Positions 12,733 to 25,504 of a stretch of DNA of 64,000 bases are shown here, in pieces. Source of the stretch: Pyrrhoderma lamaoense (taxonomy: Eukaryota > Basidiomycota > Agaricomycetes > Hymenochaetales > Hymenochaetaceae); assembly GCA_002794735.1 (NCBI GenBank), contig NBAZ01000015.1, positions 186,001 through 250,000 of the forward strand, in the 5' to 3' direction. The notes beneath the pieces are model-generated. The model did not search any database, was not told the DNA's origin, and worked only from the letters and a program-made list of their open reading frames with translations. Within the stretch, counting starts at the first letter, position 1, and each line of letters opens with the position of its first letter. Made by a program: the position numbers and the translations under genes.

Positions 12733-13506
12733 GATGATTCTCTCAAACTAATATTAAAGGCGCGCAAAAAAAGAGTTTTATAAGATGTGTAGGTTGTGTT
12801 TAAGTCTTCCAAGTTAACAGATATAAGACAATATCTCAGATCGAGGTGGCAGATGTAGATACAGTAAAAGTGGAGAAGGGAGCTCGGTCCTCTATATATA
12901 CTCAACCCTACCACATATCCACAGACCAAACAGCAGATCATCTCTGATATCATAAACATAATCATACGTCGCATAAAGTTTGACAGCCACCCCACCCATC
13001 ATCCCATATCCCTCAAAGTGACGCAACAGCCCCTCCACTCTAGTTCCCGTATCGCAATTATGTATGTATGTAATTGTATGTAATTAAGACGGAAGTTCCT
13101 GAACTTGCAACTTGCACCTTTTCTTATTCCAGTAACTCTGTGGAGCCTCTCCTCCGCCCTCCGCTCGAAGAAGGCCACACGTTGTAAACTTGACTTTACC
13201 CACGTATCTTACTATGTTACATGTAACTATCTATTTCATTTACATACTAACATACTAACATTCTAGAAAATGACGGAAATAACGAGTACTTTCTATCCAC
13301 TACCACCAACACCACCACAATAAACTACTAACTTAAGAAAAAACCTCGAATCCACCACTTCCCTAATTCACCAAACACCACTTACCAACACCACTCTCTA
13401 AGCACACAACAATCCTACAATCTGACTCTACCAAATCTCCTTCTCTTCTATTATCTACACAAATCACACCACACTAAAGTCTCCACCGAGCTCAGAACTC
13501 CCAAGA
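12733..13506. other. upstream region of microprotein gene and tRNA
   Basis: It contains the microprotein promoter (a TATATA-containing stretch lies near 12893-12900 on the plus strand) and AT-rich filler with CCAC-rich patches around 13300-13400. The 89-codon frame on the minus strand at 12726-12995 is not supported as coding. Confidence 0.4.
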
Positions 13507-13601
13507 GGGCGTCTAGCTCAGTGGTAGAGCGTTCGCTTTGCACTTTAGTTTCTTCCAAAAAAGTGTGCGAAAGGTCACGTGTTCGATCCGCGTGTCGTCC
13601 A
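13507..13601 (+). tRNA. tRNA-Ala (anticodon TGC), with intron
   Basis: Acceptor strand GGGCGTC (13507-13513) pairs with GTCGTCC (13594-13600), with discriminator A at 13601. The G3-T70 wobble pair is the classical alanine identity element. D-arm GCTC/GAGC, anticodon stem TTCGC/GCGAA, anticodon TGC at 13539-13541. A 23-nt intron (13543-13565) lies one base 3' of the anticodon, the canonical position. T-arm ACGTG/CGCGT with TTCGATC loop. One acceptor mismatch (T6:T67) is present. Confidence 0.92.
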
Positions 13602-13626
13602 ATTAAGAAAATCGATGTTTCTCTCA

Positions 13627-13638
13627 TTTTTTTTTTTT
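13627..13638 (+). terminator. RNA polymerase III T-run terminator of tRNA-Ala
   Basis: Twelve consecutive T start 26 nt after the mature tRNA 3' end, as expected for Pol III termination. Confidence 0.75.
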
Positions 13639-14767
13639 CAAAAGTTTTTTCTCTCTCTAAGCATATGTGTTGTTACGTGTTGTATGCTGGGAAGGGCCCG
13701 TCTTCCATGGGGGACCATTTTTTGACAGTAACACAAGAAAAGAAAAAAAAAGAGAAAAAGAAAAAAAGGAATTTGAGAAAGAAGGGGTGAGACATACACT
13801 CTTTCCTATTCTTTCTTTCATTCTGAAACGCAATTAACTCATGGTATCGTTATTATCGTTATTACTATCATCACAATACGACACTCTTCTCTACTACCTA
13901 TCTGCTTCGATTGCCATTACTGTTACTGTTACTGTTTACTGTAGGGATATGTACAAAAAGATAATATCGCATCGCATCGCATACATGCCTTTACCACACA
14001 CACACACACACACAACTAAGGAAAAAAGGAACAAAGTTGGAAGTAGGATAGATAGTCCTGAACGAGATCATGAGTATGACTCCCATAGCTATTCCTTATC
14101 TTTATGTATAGACCTAGGCGCAGCATCAACGCGGTACTCTTTATCGCTTAATTGATTCTAACGATGCTTAGGACTTGGACTCGGACTTTGGACCTGGTCT
14201 TTGACTTAGGACGAGTATATGACTGGGGCGAGTGGGGATGATAACCATATGTTACGTTATCTTATGTATGTTATGTACGTATGTTTTGTGTATTGTATTG
14301 TTATGTGTATAGTGTATATGAGAGAAAAAGTAAGTAAAAAAGATTAATTTTTCGTTTCACAAAAAAACACATAAAAGAAATAAGAAAAAAAAGGGGGAGG
14401 GGGGGGGGGGGAACTGATGCATTAAGATTACTGAGGATCCGTAAAACTGTCTCTGGTGTCTGGGTGTCTGGGGAGTTGTAAGTATAGTTGAATCAAAGGA
14501 TAGAAAAAAAAAAGAGAGAAAGAAAAAAAAAAAAGGGGGGGGGGGGGGAAGAGGAATATAGGTTAAGTAAGATTTGATGCGAAAGCAGCACAACAAACTA
14601 TTAATATGAGGGGGGGGGGGTCAAACACGAAAGAGTTGTAAATTGTAACTACTTTGACCACAGCTACACAGCTTACGAATTTTCATATGTTTACCCAAGG
14701 TGTTTTAAGACCCCCACTCAACTATATAAAAAAAAAAACAAGACATCTCTTTCTCCTCTTCTTTTTT
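13639..14767. repeat. simple-repeat-rich intergenic region
   Basis: It contains AAAG/GAAA purine tracts (13735-13785), repeated GTTACT/TCGTTATTA patches (13845-13935), a CATCG repeat near 13970, a CA dinucleotide tract at about 13997-14014, and G-runs at 14399-14411, 14535-14548 and 14610-14620 joined to A-runs. No gene was seen. Confidence 0.6.
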
Positions 14768-17108
14768 TTACATGAACCCAGAGGGGTTTGCAAACGCCGC
14801 CATAGCCTGTGCCTCCCTAAAGCTAGCAGCAATCTCCGGATAGTCCTTCGAGAAGTCGCTCTGAGCTTTTGCAGCCTAACATTTTCCACAAAACGAATAA
14901 AGTCATCAGCCCCCACCCTCTTTCTTAAACAAAATACAAGATGACAAAGAAAAAAAAAAGAAAGGAACTTACGTGCATGAACTGTAACGCGTTCGTAATA
15001 TCCTGCTCAGTCCTAGCAAGGTCCACCTGTTTACCAAAAAGCTCTACAGCCCTCTCATAATCCCCTCTCTGCAACGCAATTTGCGCCAAAGTCGCGACGG
15101 CTGCTTCACAATCAGGATCAGCCTCGAGCGCCTCTTTGATGATAGACTCCGCGGAAACGAGGTCATTCTTCCATTGGAAAAGTGTGAGTCCCTTGTTCAC
15201 CATGGCGAGGACGTTCATAGGTGGCGCTTTCTGGTGTTCGAGTTCGATCGCGCGGTCAAATTTCTCGATCGCTTCTTCGAAACGTCTCTGGTCCAAAAGG
15301 AGTTCACCGCTATTAAAGAAAGATGACAGATCGTTAAAACATGAGTAGAAAAAATAGTAGGTAAAGTGATCTTACTAGTAGTTGTAAGGTTCACTTCGCT
15401 GAGGGAATGCTTTGAGGGCTTTACGGAACGTGCCCATAGCTTCCTGCAAGTCCCAGACTTATACTGAGCAACTGCCAGTTGAATATGACTGAATACAAAG
15501 GTAGGATCAAGCTCATATGATTTCTCATAGTTCTCCGCCGCCTCTTTAAACTGTTGCATTATGAACAGGACCTGTCCACGGTGGTAGTAAATATCAGGGT
15601 CGTCCTTGTTATACTTAGTTGCTTCCTCAAACGCCTGGAAAGCCTCTGCTGGTTTACCCTGCTCCATATGCACACTTGCGATCTTTACCCAACTTTGGGT
15701 GAATGCGGGAGCCGCGTCGATTGCAGCTTGGAGATCATCGCTTGCGCCTTGAGAATCACCCATGAGGAATCGGAAGGAGCCACGCAAGTTAAGGGCATGC
15801 GCTCGGGCCAGAGGTGTTGAAAGACCCTGCTCAAGGCATTCATTCACAAGTGTCAATGAATGGGGGTAATCACGAGCATTAAGCGCAGCAAGAGCGAGCT
15901 TAAGAGTATTATCACCCGTTGCTTCAGAGTTTTCAGGAATCTCGGGGTCGGGATCTGGAGCATATGTCGTTAATTACATTTATGACGGTAAAAACATAGT
16001 GATCCCTTACGCTGACGGAAAGCACCAAAGTAAGCTTCAACAAATGTATGAGGGGGAAGACGAGGTTCTCTTGTCTGAATGAAAAAAAAACACGATATAC
16101 TGAGTGAAAGCATTAAAAATATAGCTTATTTCTACTTTACCTTGAGAATCTCTCGGGCTTTAGGATCAGTGACCTGTCTTAATACCCGTTCAACCGCCTC
16201 TGCCATCTTTTGGTCACCAAACTTTGTTAATAAAGTCGCAGCTGTGAAATCTAGAAGAATTGGACAAGTTAGTCAGCAGGAAATATTGTAAGATAGTAAT
16301 ATATATACCTCTTAAAGCTTCTTCGTATCGGCCAAGTTTTTCAAGAGCTGTAGCTCTTCGGCCAATTGAACGTCCGTGCTGTGGATTTATACGTAACGCT
16401 TCATTACAGTCTGCTATAGCTTTTTCATACTCTGGAACAGGATAGTACATGTAACCTAGAAAGAGTTTAAATCAAGAGAAGTGGCTTCGGGGTTTGAGGA
16501 GACATACTAGCTGCTCGGTTACTGTAGAAGACTGGGTCTGGTTCTGGTGTCACTTCAATGGCACGAGTGTAAAGCAATACAGCTTCCTCGAATTTTCTTT
16601 CAATGTATGCATTGTTACCCTTTAATTTGAGTTCCGAGGCCAGTGACTTCCGCTCCTGATGATAATGGCATTTTGCTCAACAAAAACAAAAACAATAGTT
16701 GACCAAACTCAAGCAACTACATACCTCTAAGTCATTTCCTCAGCCTTTGAGCTTGCCGCAAGGACTAAGATAGAATTCAAGTACATTAATTATTACTCAA
16801 CCCAAAGTCACTCAACATTACAAACCTTCCTCTGTTGTCCTTGGAGCATCGTCTATGATGGGAGCATCCTTATCATCTTTCCCTCCTTTCTTCTTCGTAG
16901 TACGTTTCTTTTTCTTACGTCCGGACTCGAGGTCATCAAACAAGCCACCAGACGAAGTCGAGGCATAGTACGCCACACCTCCAGCTGCGATCACAGCAGC
17001 TGCACCAAACAATACAGCTTGCTTATGTTCGGAAAAGAACGTCTGAGCACGCTCTAGCACCGAAGTAGATGCGGCATCAGCAGCTGCTGAGGAAGAAGGA
17101 GAAGACAT
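14768..17108 (-). CDS. TOM70: Tom70 mitochondrial import receptor (two 1-nt frame breaks)
   Basis: Nine exons: 17108-16826, 16764-16725, 16655-16508, 16455-16309, 16250-16141, 16074-16011, 15954-15376, 15309-14973, 14875-14768. The N-terminus has a membrane anchor (AVLFGAAAVIAAGGVAYYA, about residues 31-49) then a lysine-rich linker. TPR repeats follow: LKLKGNNAYIERKFEEAV, YEKAIADCNEALRINPQ, DIYYHRGQVLFIMQQFKEA, RRFEEAIEKFDRAIELE and others. The protein ends MAAFANPSGFM. Tom70 sits in the outer mitochondrial membrane and receives chaperone-bound precursors. Two places break the frame: an AAA run at 16735-16737 (minus strand) and a GGG run at 15452-15454. In each, one extra base restores the family sequence, and the exon total then gives exactly 606 codons. 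Sequence error or very recent decay are both possible. Confidence 0.9.
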
Positions 17109-19286
17109 AGTAGTATGTATACTATTTTATAAGTCCTATAAAATATAAAAGAAGAAGAAGAAAGAAAAAAATAAGAAAGGACAAAGAGGATGGACGGTTG
17201 AGGTCGGTGAACACGAGTGTGTTTTTCGACGCGGAAAATTACAGGCGACCCGGGCTTGGCCGCTCCTGATGCGTCATCATGCCGCGTTACAGAACTTCAC
17301 AAGTCTTCACGAGACCAATAGAAAATCAATCTTTATACATTCATTGATCAACTGTCCATGTTTTTTATGCCAAAGAGTATTCATAGATGAAATAGATGCT
17401 ATACTTGATTGACTCACGTTCGTTTTTTTACAGACAACGGAATCCTTGCGAGAGTTTGTTGAGATTCTTTAACATTCATCGGTAGAGAGTAGTCTAAGTC
17501 TTTGAAGCCTTTAGTCAAGTACATACACCTTTAGACGCGTAAAAATGGTGAGAATTTTGACCTTAAATGTATTAAAAGCTAGTTCAATTTCACAGAAACA
17601 TTTGATCTGTGGACAAGCTATTTCAGTCTGTAATGGATTCTTAAAGTTCAAGATTGCTTGAGATATGAATAGATTCGATATGAGTATAGCACTCAGCCGA
17701 GCGTTCACTACGAGTGTAGAATATATGCAAGATGACTGTTACCTCGAATTCAACAATAGATTAGAAGTATTAGTGCGATTCAAGACCTAATGGAACATGA
17801 AGAATATGATACGGAAACTAGTTCAACTACACGAGGTACACTCTAACGTTTGTATTCTGTAGTAGTTGCGCGGTAATTAATAAATCTTGGTCAAGCAAAT
17901 ACAGTAGTTGTGGTTGACTCTCTCAGTCTTCTAGCAAAAATCCATCGAGAACCGGAGTATAGACGGTGTTTAGCAATTTTATCCGCGATAGTGGAGTATG
18001 TACATTTACAATAACGATATTTCCAATGACTAACCATGATAATTTGATAATCTTCTAGTCTAAGTCTTTTGCGCTGGCTAAAGTATAACAATATTAAATA
18101 TAGCGGAGCCGTGTATATTAAATCTCACGTGACTCGCGTTTACTGGTCTTCCGGATAGTAGAGACTATGACTTTTTGGATAACGAGGAATATGGGCGCGA
18201 AGCTCTCAGGGAAGCGCCATACTTTATTTACCTGTCAACATTGGATTTCTTTTCATGAGCTATTGATAAATATATCAAATTTTTGACTAGTAAAAGCCGG
18301 TCGAAATTCGTGACGTAACAACTACTGGACTCAGGATAGAGTTAAGAAGAGAAAAAAAATTACAACTTAGACTTTTACCTGCATCAAGAACACAAAGAAA
18401 CGACGAAAAAGGTAAAGTTGAGGAGTTAGGACTTAGCGCTATGTTACTGTGTTAAGCGAGCCACATGAAGACTCTCTAAATATATTTTACTACATATGGC
18501 TGTAAATGGTTGCAGAAACCCCGTTGACAAGTAGCTCGAAGGCTTGATTGGTGTGAGATGAAGGTAGTATAGAACGCTGATACCGGAAACAAATGAAAAA
18601 TTTCACCTGAATTACAAATACGAATACTGGCCTGTTCTGACATGAGTAATTAGTACCTGTTTGGTGTTGTTTGGCAAGCGCTTCCACAATTGCGGAGCTT
18701 AATTTCCAAGGATTTTGTTTATTCCCACACGGACGACAGGTCATGGCTTGGTTCTTCGGACCGCATACATGGTCTGGCTATTACTCTACTTATCAAAGAG
18801 TAGATCAAACTGAGGAAGAGCAAGGAGGAAATAATCTCTCGTTGCTACAGAGACCGAACTCTAAAATACAAGGGGGTTCCTATAGATGGGCAAGAAGCCT
18901 TACGGAAGAAGCAGAAGGAAATGACAAAAAGGTTGGGTTCAGACACAAAACTTGATCCAGGAAAGGCAAGACCGCCGATGCGCGTGCTTCTCCTCCTCGT
19001 TGTATAAACAAATAAGGGGCTGATTGACATTCCATTCACTTCTTCGTACCGGCAGTTACATCGTTATGATGGCTTTGATCGACTTACATATAGCTTTGAC
19101 TAAAAATCTCCTCCTCCTTTCCGCTTTTCCTCTCACGAAAAGTATTCTTCTCTGGAGTCCTTTTCTCCTCTATCCTCCACCATCTACGCCTGAGACTTCC
19201 CTCGACGCTCATCTAGAAATCTCGAAGCCCGAGCCATCCCTCTACCAGTTCTATCGTTCACTCTCTTAAACGATCTGGGGATAGTA
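17109..19286. other. intergenic; possible gene remnant at 18690-18955
   Basis: The first 150 bp (AAGAAG-rich) is the TOM70 upstream region. Most of the rest is featureless AT-rich sequence. At 18690-18990 two overlapping plus-strand frames look more protein-like than their surroundings (for example QVMAWFFGPHTWSGYY in one, GVPIDGQEALRKKQKEMTK in the other), which could be a decayed, frame-broken gene. I could not name a family. Confidence 0.3.
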
Positions 19287-21239
19287 ATGGCTTCTTCAAC
19301 TGTCGGATATGAACTCCTTGTTGGACCATTGCTGATTGGTGTTATTCTCAACGCTCTTGCGTTCGGAGTTTGTTTTATGCAGCTGGTCAACTATGTATTA
19401 GCAGGTTTCTCAGATCGATGGTTGATTGTAGTTCTTATTGTTTGGGTATACGCTATTGATGCTTTCCAAGTTGGCTCATCGGTATCAATGCTCTGGAAGT
19501 ATGTCGTTAACAACTTTGCCAACCCCGTCGCATTGGCTAGTGCCCCTTGGGAATATGCATCTCTCCCGATTTTCAGCGCTCTGTACGTATATCCGTCTTC
19601 ATCGCTTTAATGTCCTTCGTTCGTCGGCTTCCATGAAAATTAACTGATTTACTCTCTCTGATTTGTATCCGATTTTTACATCAACGGATCGACTTCGATA
19701 TTGCTCGGTCCCATCTTTATTTTCTTTGTCTACGTAAACTTAACCGCCGGAATCAACTAATTGGGCCACCCTTCATAATGAAAATAAAATTTTGGTCTTC
19801 TAGTGCTTCTGTACCGATCCAACACTATATGGCTTACAGAATCCTACGCTTCTCTCGCAAGCGATTCTTCTTTATGCTCGTCTCAGTCCTTTCACTTGCT
19901 CAGGCGGCCACTGGCTGTGCATCAGCTTACTTTGGCCTTACGAATACAACAATCGCTAGTCACGTCAGTATTATACCCGTTGCGGATGCATGGCTTGCCT
20001 GTGCCGTCGCATGCGATACAACTATTACGTATGTATTTCAAGCAAAGTATCAGTCAAGTAGGATATCTAAAAACTGTGATAATTCATCTCAGGGTTCTTT
20101 TAATCTACTATCTTTCAAAGAGTCGTACTGGATTCGAACGCACGGATTCCATTATTGCCCGTATTGCCGAACGACTGTTGAAGCTGCAGTTCCTGTTACA
20201 ATCCTTTGTGTGCGTTTATCGAAGTATATATAACCTATAGTAAACCAAACTAACTGACAAACACTTCACCAGATTCTTGATCTAGCATTCTTGGTATGAA
20301 TATCGAATCTATAGCTACGTATTAGTCCTCACAATGTTGCATTACAGACGAGCACTCCAAACAATAATCTGCACTACATGTTTGCACTTCCAGTCGGAAG
20401 ACTCTATACGTGAGTCTTTTCAGATCAACATTTATTAGCACCATATTAATCACAATCACATCTACAGTAATACCCTTATGAGTGTAAGAACCTATCTATC
20501 TCTATATAAGCTATTTGCTTATTCCGAAAATGGCATATCCTCAGACTTTGAATGAGAGAAAGGTCCTTCGCTCTCAACTCGAGAATTCTACTCCTAATAG
20601 AGGCGGTATTTCTTTAAGTGTGAGTAAACCTTCAGTGATCTCTTTTAATATGAAGTGTTACAGTAAGATGCTGATACATGTTTCTACTCTTTTTCCTCGA
20701 TTTCCCCGCTACTCCCGGCTTTAATCGAATCTTATCACCATTCATATCTTACCGAACAACGGTCTATTTTTAAAACCGGGCCTCCATAAACTTGCAAATT
20801 TCCGCACTCGGATGTCAATCAAACTTCAATTTCTGATATAACTGTTCTATTTCCGTTCCGGATCAATCATTCCATCCATCGTATCTATTATCCGTTGGCC
20901 AATCATCCTATGATCGCGAATACGGATTTCTTTCCGACTCTCCTACTCGCATTCCAAACTCGATATCCAAACTTCCGTTTGCTTGATTGTGATTCGCCAT
21001 TACCAGGCCATCAATCCTACGTCCAGTCGCTTCCAACGATCGCCAGCTCAAGTACACATCGCGTCGAGCAAGCGGTTGATGTACAGATGGATACAATCGG
21101 TAGGCTGCCCCACCAAGGTATATACCGGACCCAAATGGTACTGACGACTACGCTACACAATGATTTTGATGGGGATGCAGAAAGCACCAAGAGCACTAAG
21201 ATTTCGCCCATCGGGGATGAGAAAGTTATGGCCTTCTGA
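19287..21239 (+). CDS. DUF6534-type multi-pass membrane protein, frame breaks
   Basis: Exon 1 (19287-19582) encodes membrane segments LLIGVILNALAFGVCFMQLV and IVVLIVWVYAIDAFQ. Exon 2 (19804-20028) has QHYMAYRILRFSRKRF and a further segment. From 20093 a helix VLLIYYLSKSRTGF follows. Small exons then give ILDLAFL, PNNNLHYMFALPVGRLYTN and TLNERKVLRSQLEN. The NNLHYMFALPVGRLYTNTLM block and the R-x-x-L-N-x-R motif are hallmarks of a membrane family very abundant in Agaricomycetes; its function is unknown. The conserved TVEAAVPVTIL helix is out of frame with the preceding exon by one base near 20170. The polar C-terminal tail (to 21239) also switches frame around 20950-21090. Exon borders after 20100 are approximate. 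Confidence 0.7.
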
Positions 21240-22038
21240 ACAAATCTCACTTTCCAATGACAGCGATTTCGACTATGCTTTTGATTTATCTTTCTCTCTC
21301 TCGTATAACATATAGCGCGATACTGAAAGTCCTCTCTATTTCCATGGTCCTCCTTATGCCCATTATCCTTTTCCCTTCCCAGCTTCCTTTTTTTCTATTT
21401 TTTTTTCATGAAAAGGTTTTAAGCTGGAGAAAAGTCTCTTGGAAGTCTCTAATTGTTTTACTCGCATACTAATGTATATCAATATCCGCCAACCTAGATC
21501 AAACGTCCTAAGCTACACCGTTCTCTGATGTTATATTCACTCGTTATTACTAGTTTACCCACCCAAAAAAGATATTGATGCCATCGGAATTTCCTTGTTT
21601 TTCAGGCATCTTGTTCGTCAATTTATATGAAATCTATCCCCAGATATTATCTCTCTTCGTCTTGCTTTCCAGTTTCTCTAGCGATACTGATCTTTGGTTA
21701 TACTTGTCTTCCACACGTTTGTTTCGCTCTGCACTCTACCCCTTGCTCTAGCTTCGTCTTCTCATTCTTCTCGTCAAACACTAGTTTCATCGCTACTACA
21801 ATTTTCATCTCACCTCCTGGTTTTTTTTACTCTTCTTGGTTCATACAGACGTTGTGTATGTACATGTACAGATATCTAAACGGGCGTATCTGCGTTAAAA
21901 AAAACGAGTGAAAACAAAAAAAGATCTTGTCGTTAGATAGTTAGTAAATTTGCTAACAAAACTTATAAATTTTCTATTTTCTTTCTTATCGTCTTCCATC
22001 ATTATTGGATGTGTGCAAAGAAGCCGTACCTCAGGTTG
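21240..22038. other. convergent intergenic region
   Basis: AT- and pyrimidine-rich sequence between two convergent genes, with short T- and A-runs. No supported gene. Confidence 0.5.
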
Positions 22039-23402
22039 TTAAGTTAGATGTACGACATTAAATCCTCTTCCATATGACCTCTCCCAGTCGAATAAAGGAT
22101 CACGATTCTCTTCACCAAATGCGCGCAACAGTTGAGCGGCTTCGTCTCCCCGTTAGTGACAGAATGTGCCTCCTCACGGGTTTTTGCAATAGCTCCCTGC
22201 CCCCATATCACCATATCTTCTCCCCTTCCGTTCCAACGACTCTTTCTGTGTTATTTGGTGAGCGTGGACTCAAGAACGTTCCAATCCACCTAAATGTTAG
22301 ACTTATCCTCCCTCCTCCATACTCACTTCCAATCTCCTCGTCAGATTTTATGCCTTCTATGCGTTTGTCGGGTTTGATTCCGTGCGTCCATTTACGATTC
22401 GTTTCTGGACCAAGAACAAAAAGGAATTGTGAGGTAGAGGGACACGTTGGGATTTGCGAGGAGGCCTTGTAGAATGGACGTCATTGTGGTTCTCTTCATC
22501 TTCCTCATCGTACTGCTCATCCGATAGCCCATCGTTCTCGACTACGTGCGCATTATGATCTTGCCCGATATCCTTTTTTTGCAATAGATTAGTTGTCGAA
22601 GTTTGGGGAGGGTTAGTCAATTGTTTTTGTCCCTTTTTTGCTCGAAGAATCATCGTACGCTGAGTACCGATAGATACACTACATATAGAGTTGAGTTTCG
22701 ATAAGAAAATCGGAATGAAGGTGGATAGATAGATAGATGTGCTAGTTTTCTTGCGATATTGAGCTTAGTGAGAGGGACTTACTTTACGATTGCACTACCT
22801 CGAACGATATCAATAGTCTTGTCCGCATGCTCTGCGATGTAGTCATTTCCATTTCGATACCATTGTACAAGTACATGATTCAGGGGCTGTCGTAAAAGAG
22901 AAGAAACATGGTCTCGGATACGTCTAACTGTTGGAGAAAACTCAAGAAGCGGAGGAGCTGTATCGGAGGGGTGTCGGTAGATAGGAAAACTGAATTATAT
23001 CACAGATTGGGTTACGAGATGTAGAGAAGTTCAGATGAAAATATCAGTATTCTTTAGACACTGGCACTTAGGCTCTAAATGAAATTAAGATATATGAAAG
23101 AGAGGTATACCTTCCGTCTTGTCCGATTTCGCCCTCGACAGCGACTAGCCGAGGAACATCTCCGCCTAGGTTCAGCATTCATTCAGAATTGTGAAATTTG
23201 GGTTGGGAGATAAGCACATACCTCGATGACTCATAGACGACCACTTCACTTCTTGACAGAGACATTGAAATACGTCGGATACTAGGTCCTGCGGGAGGAC
23301 GTCAAGTAACAAGTAAGAATCCCCTTCACCAAAACATTCCGCGTTCCTAGGTATGTGCTTTTCCCAGTCGACAGAAGAAGGTGTATAGTCTCGTAAATCC
23401 AT
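22039..23402 (-). CDS. AlkB-like 2OG-Fe(II) dioxygenase, frame breaks in last exon
   Basis: Exons 23402-23222, 23165-23111, 22989-22783 and 22678-22039. The catalytic core is recognisable: NHVLVQWYRNGNDYIAEHAD (first Fe ligands H and D), DIVRGSAIVNVSIGTQRTM, KWTHGIKPD (distal His) and GGGRISLTFRWIGTF (Arg for 2-oxoglutarate). The end reads RDPLFDWERSYGRGFNVV. This matches the fungal AlkB-like family that includes alkylated-base demethylases related to ALKBH2/3; DNA or RNA repair is inferred. Exon 4 shifts frame three times: a missing G (plus-strand CC at 22410-22411), an 8-bp tandem duplication near 22220 (minus GATATGGT/GATATGGG), and a missing G near 22155. Together the three leave the overall frame unchanged. 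Confidence 0.8.
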
Positions 23403-24200
23403 TCAGTCTCGTTGCAAAGGTGAATTTTGCAGACAAATTCAGATTAACGGCGTCTCTGGAATAAGCGCAGAGATCACGAAGCCTGAATTTTCTGTGAATC
23501 CAAGGAAAGAAAACAACATTATCTATAAATCGTGTCACCATGCGGTGGAGAATATACAAGAAACGAGATTCAATCAGATTGCTAGTCAAATGCATGCTTA
23601 CAAAAATCACAGCAAGGTTCCCCTCGAACCCCTAATGGGCTCCAAAACAAGGGCAAAATCAATCCTAAACAACAACTTTTCGCTGCTTATTTTTCGTGAC
23701 AGTGATTTCGGAAAAGAAAAAGAGCAGCTTGTCACATCTTACTTTAAAGTTATAGTGTAAAAATGAATATGTATTCTTTGACTATATACGTGACATGATG
23801 TCACATACATGTACATATACTATACAACCTATCCTTAACTAACTCAGCTACATTGTTTCATCCACAAGTCTCTACCCTGCTAGATCGAAGCTCCTTCATC
23901 AGTTCATATCCTAGATACTCACGGCTAAATGACCCAAAAAGTAGAGCAATGTCCAGTAACGTGCAAGATTCCGGATCAACTAGTGAACTAACGATCGTGT
24001 TTGTGAAATAATATGGGGATGCAAAACCACAGTATACAAAGCGTTATGAGGAGCCATGATTGCTGTTTGTAAAGATTTCCCAGCGTCGGGACTTTGTAAA
24101 AAATATGCGTCTCAGCCGACATATGTAAAATTTAAGTCTTTCCCGATCTATTTGAGTATGCTAACGCCTTAATGATATTCTGAATAGTATACGATACAGT
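23403..24200. other. intergenic left of HMG cluster
   Basis: AT-rich single-copy sequence between the AlkB-like gene and the first cluster repeat. No supported gene. Confidence 0.45.
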
Positions 24201-25504
24201 GTGATAAATATGGGTGCTTTATTTATGTATTCATTTAAAATGACATAAACTCGGTACTTAAAGTATTATACTTATCCGGGCCCGGATTTTCACGTAAGAA
24301 AAAAGCACATATGCAATACTTATCGAGCACAAAATCGCGACATAATCTATCGATTATGGCTAAATGTAATGTATCCCAGAGCTCTAAATGACTGTAGACA
24401 CGTAACTGCAATTTGTTGATCCTAAAAGTCCTTTTAAGGGCCATTACTTTCCTTTATTGTTTCTAGCTATTTTGCTCGCATATGCTGTCAAACTAGGTTC
24501 TAGTATATGGTATTTATCGCCTCTTCCGTTCTTTGATATAATATACATATGCATCATGGTCACCTTGCTATCTTCAACAAGCTCTACGAGATAACGAGAA
24601 TGAAATTTTGGCAATGTATCTATATAACACAACCGACTAGTATAACATTTTGGTCGATGCATTGTACGGGTGCTGAGGGCTGAAGCGAGTTGATATAGTG
24701 GACATATCCAAGTCTTTCGTTAAGCTTCTTCCAAAGGAGGTGGGAAATGTAGAGTTAAGATCAACGAGATCTGATGAGATCTGATGAGGTAAATAACGTA
24801 CAAGGGGTCAAAGTGTATCAAGCGTTTTACACTGAGAAATGAGTGATAAGTAATTACCATCTGAAAGGCTGTTGGTATTTGTATCAAGAACAATGTTGAT
24901 TCACAAGACGTCGTAGACTCACACACGCTCAAAACCTATTTCTGCCGAAGGTTTCTCACTCGAAACCTTGATTCTCTGACCGTATCAAGAGCACGGGACG
25001 GTGTTTATGAAAGGCATTCGAAGTTTGAGATGTGAGATGATAATAAGGAGTTCACCATTCTTACATCAAAATAGCTCGTTGTATTAGGGTTTGTTGAGCT
25101 TCAGTCTCTGTGATGGCTGATATGGGTTTGATCCCTATGGAGGGAGAAGAGGGTCTGAAAGAAAGTGGAGGAAGATAAAGAGATACTCATGGAATGGTCT
25201 CTCAGTATTTGTGGTAACATCAACCAATGCAATCAACGCACTTTCGGCAAGAATACTGAGTATCCTTTCTTTCGAAAGGGCGAACTTGTGAATTACTTCT
25301 CATCAGTCCAGTTCCGCTATCAATAGTTAAGCCTCGTGGAGGAAATAGTTATAGGAAACGGTCAGAAATCTCCGATGAGCAGATTATAGAATGGTATTGA
25401 TTGTAGTCTAAAGGATAAAGACAAGTTAATTATATTTAATTTTAGTCAATACATACAGCTAACGGCATTATACTCTGTATCATATTATATTCAAAATAAA
25501 AATA

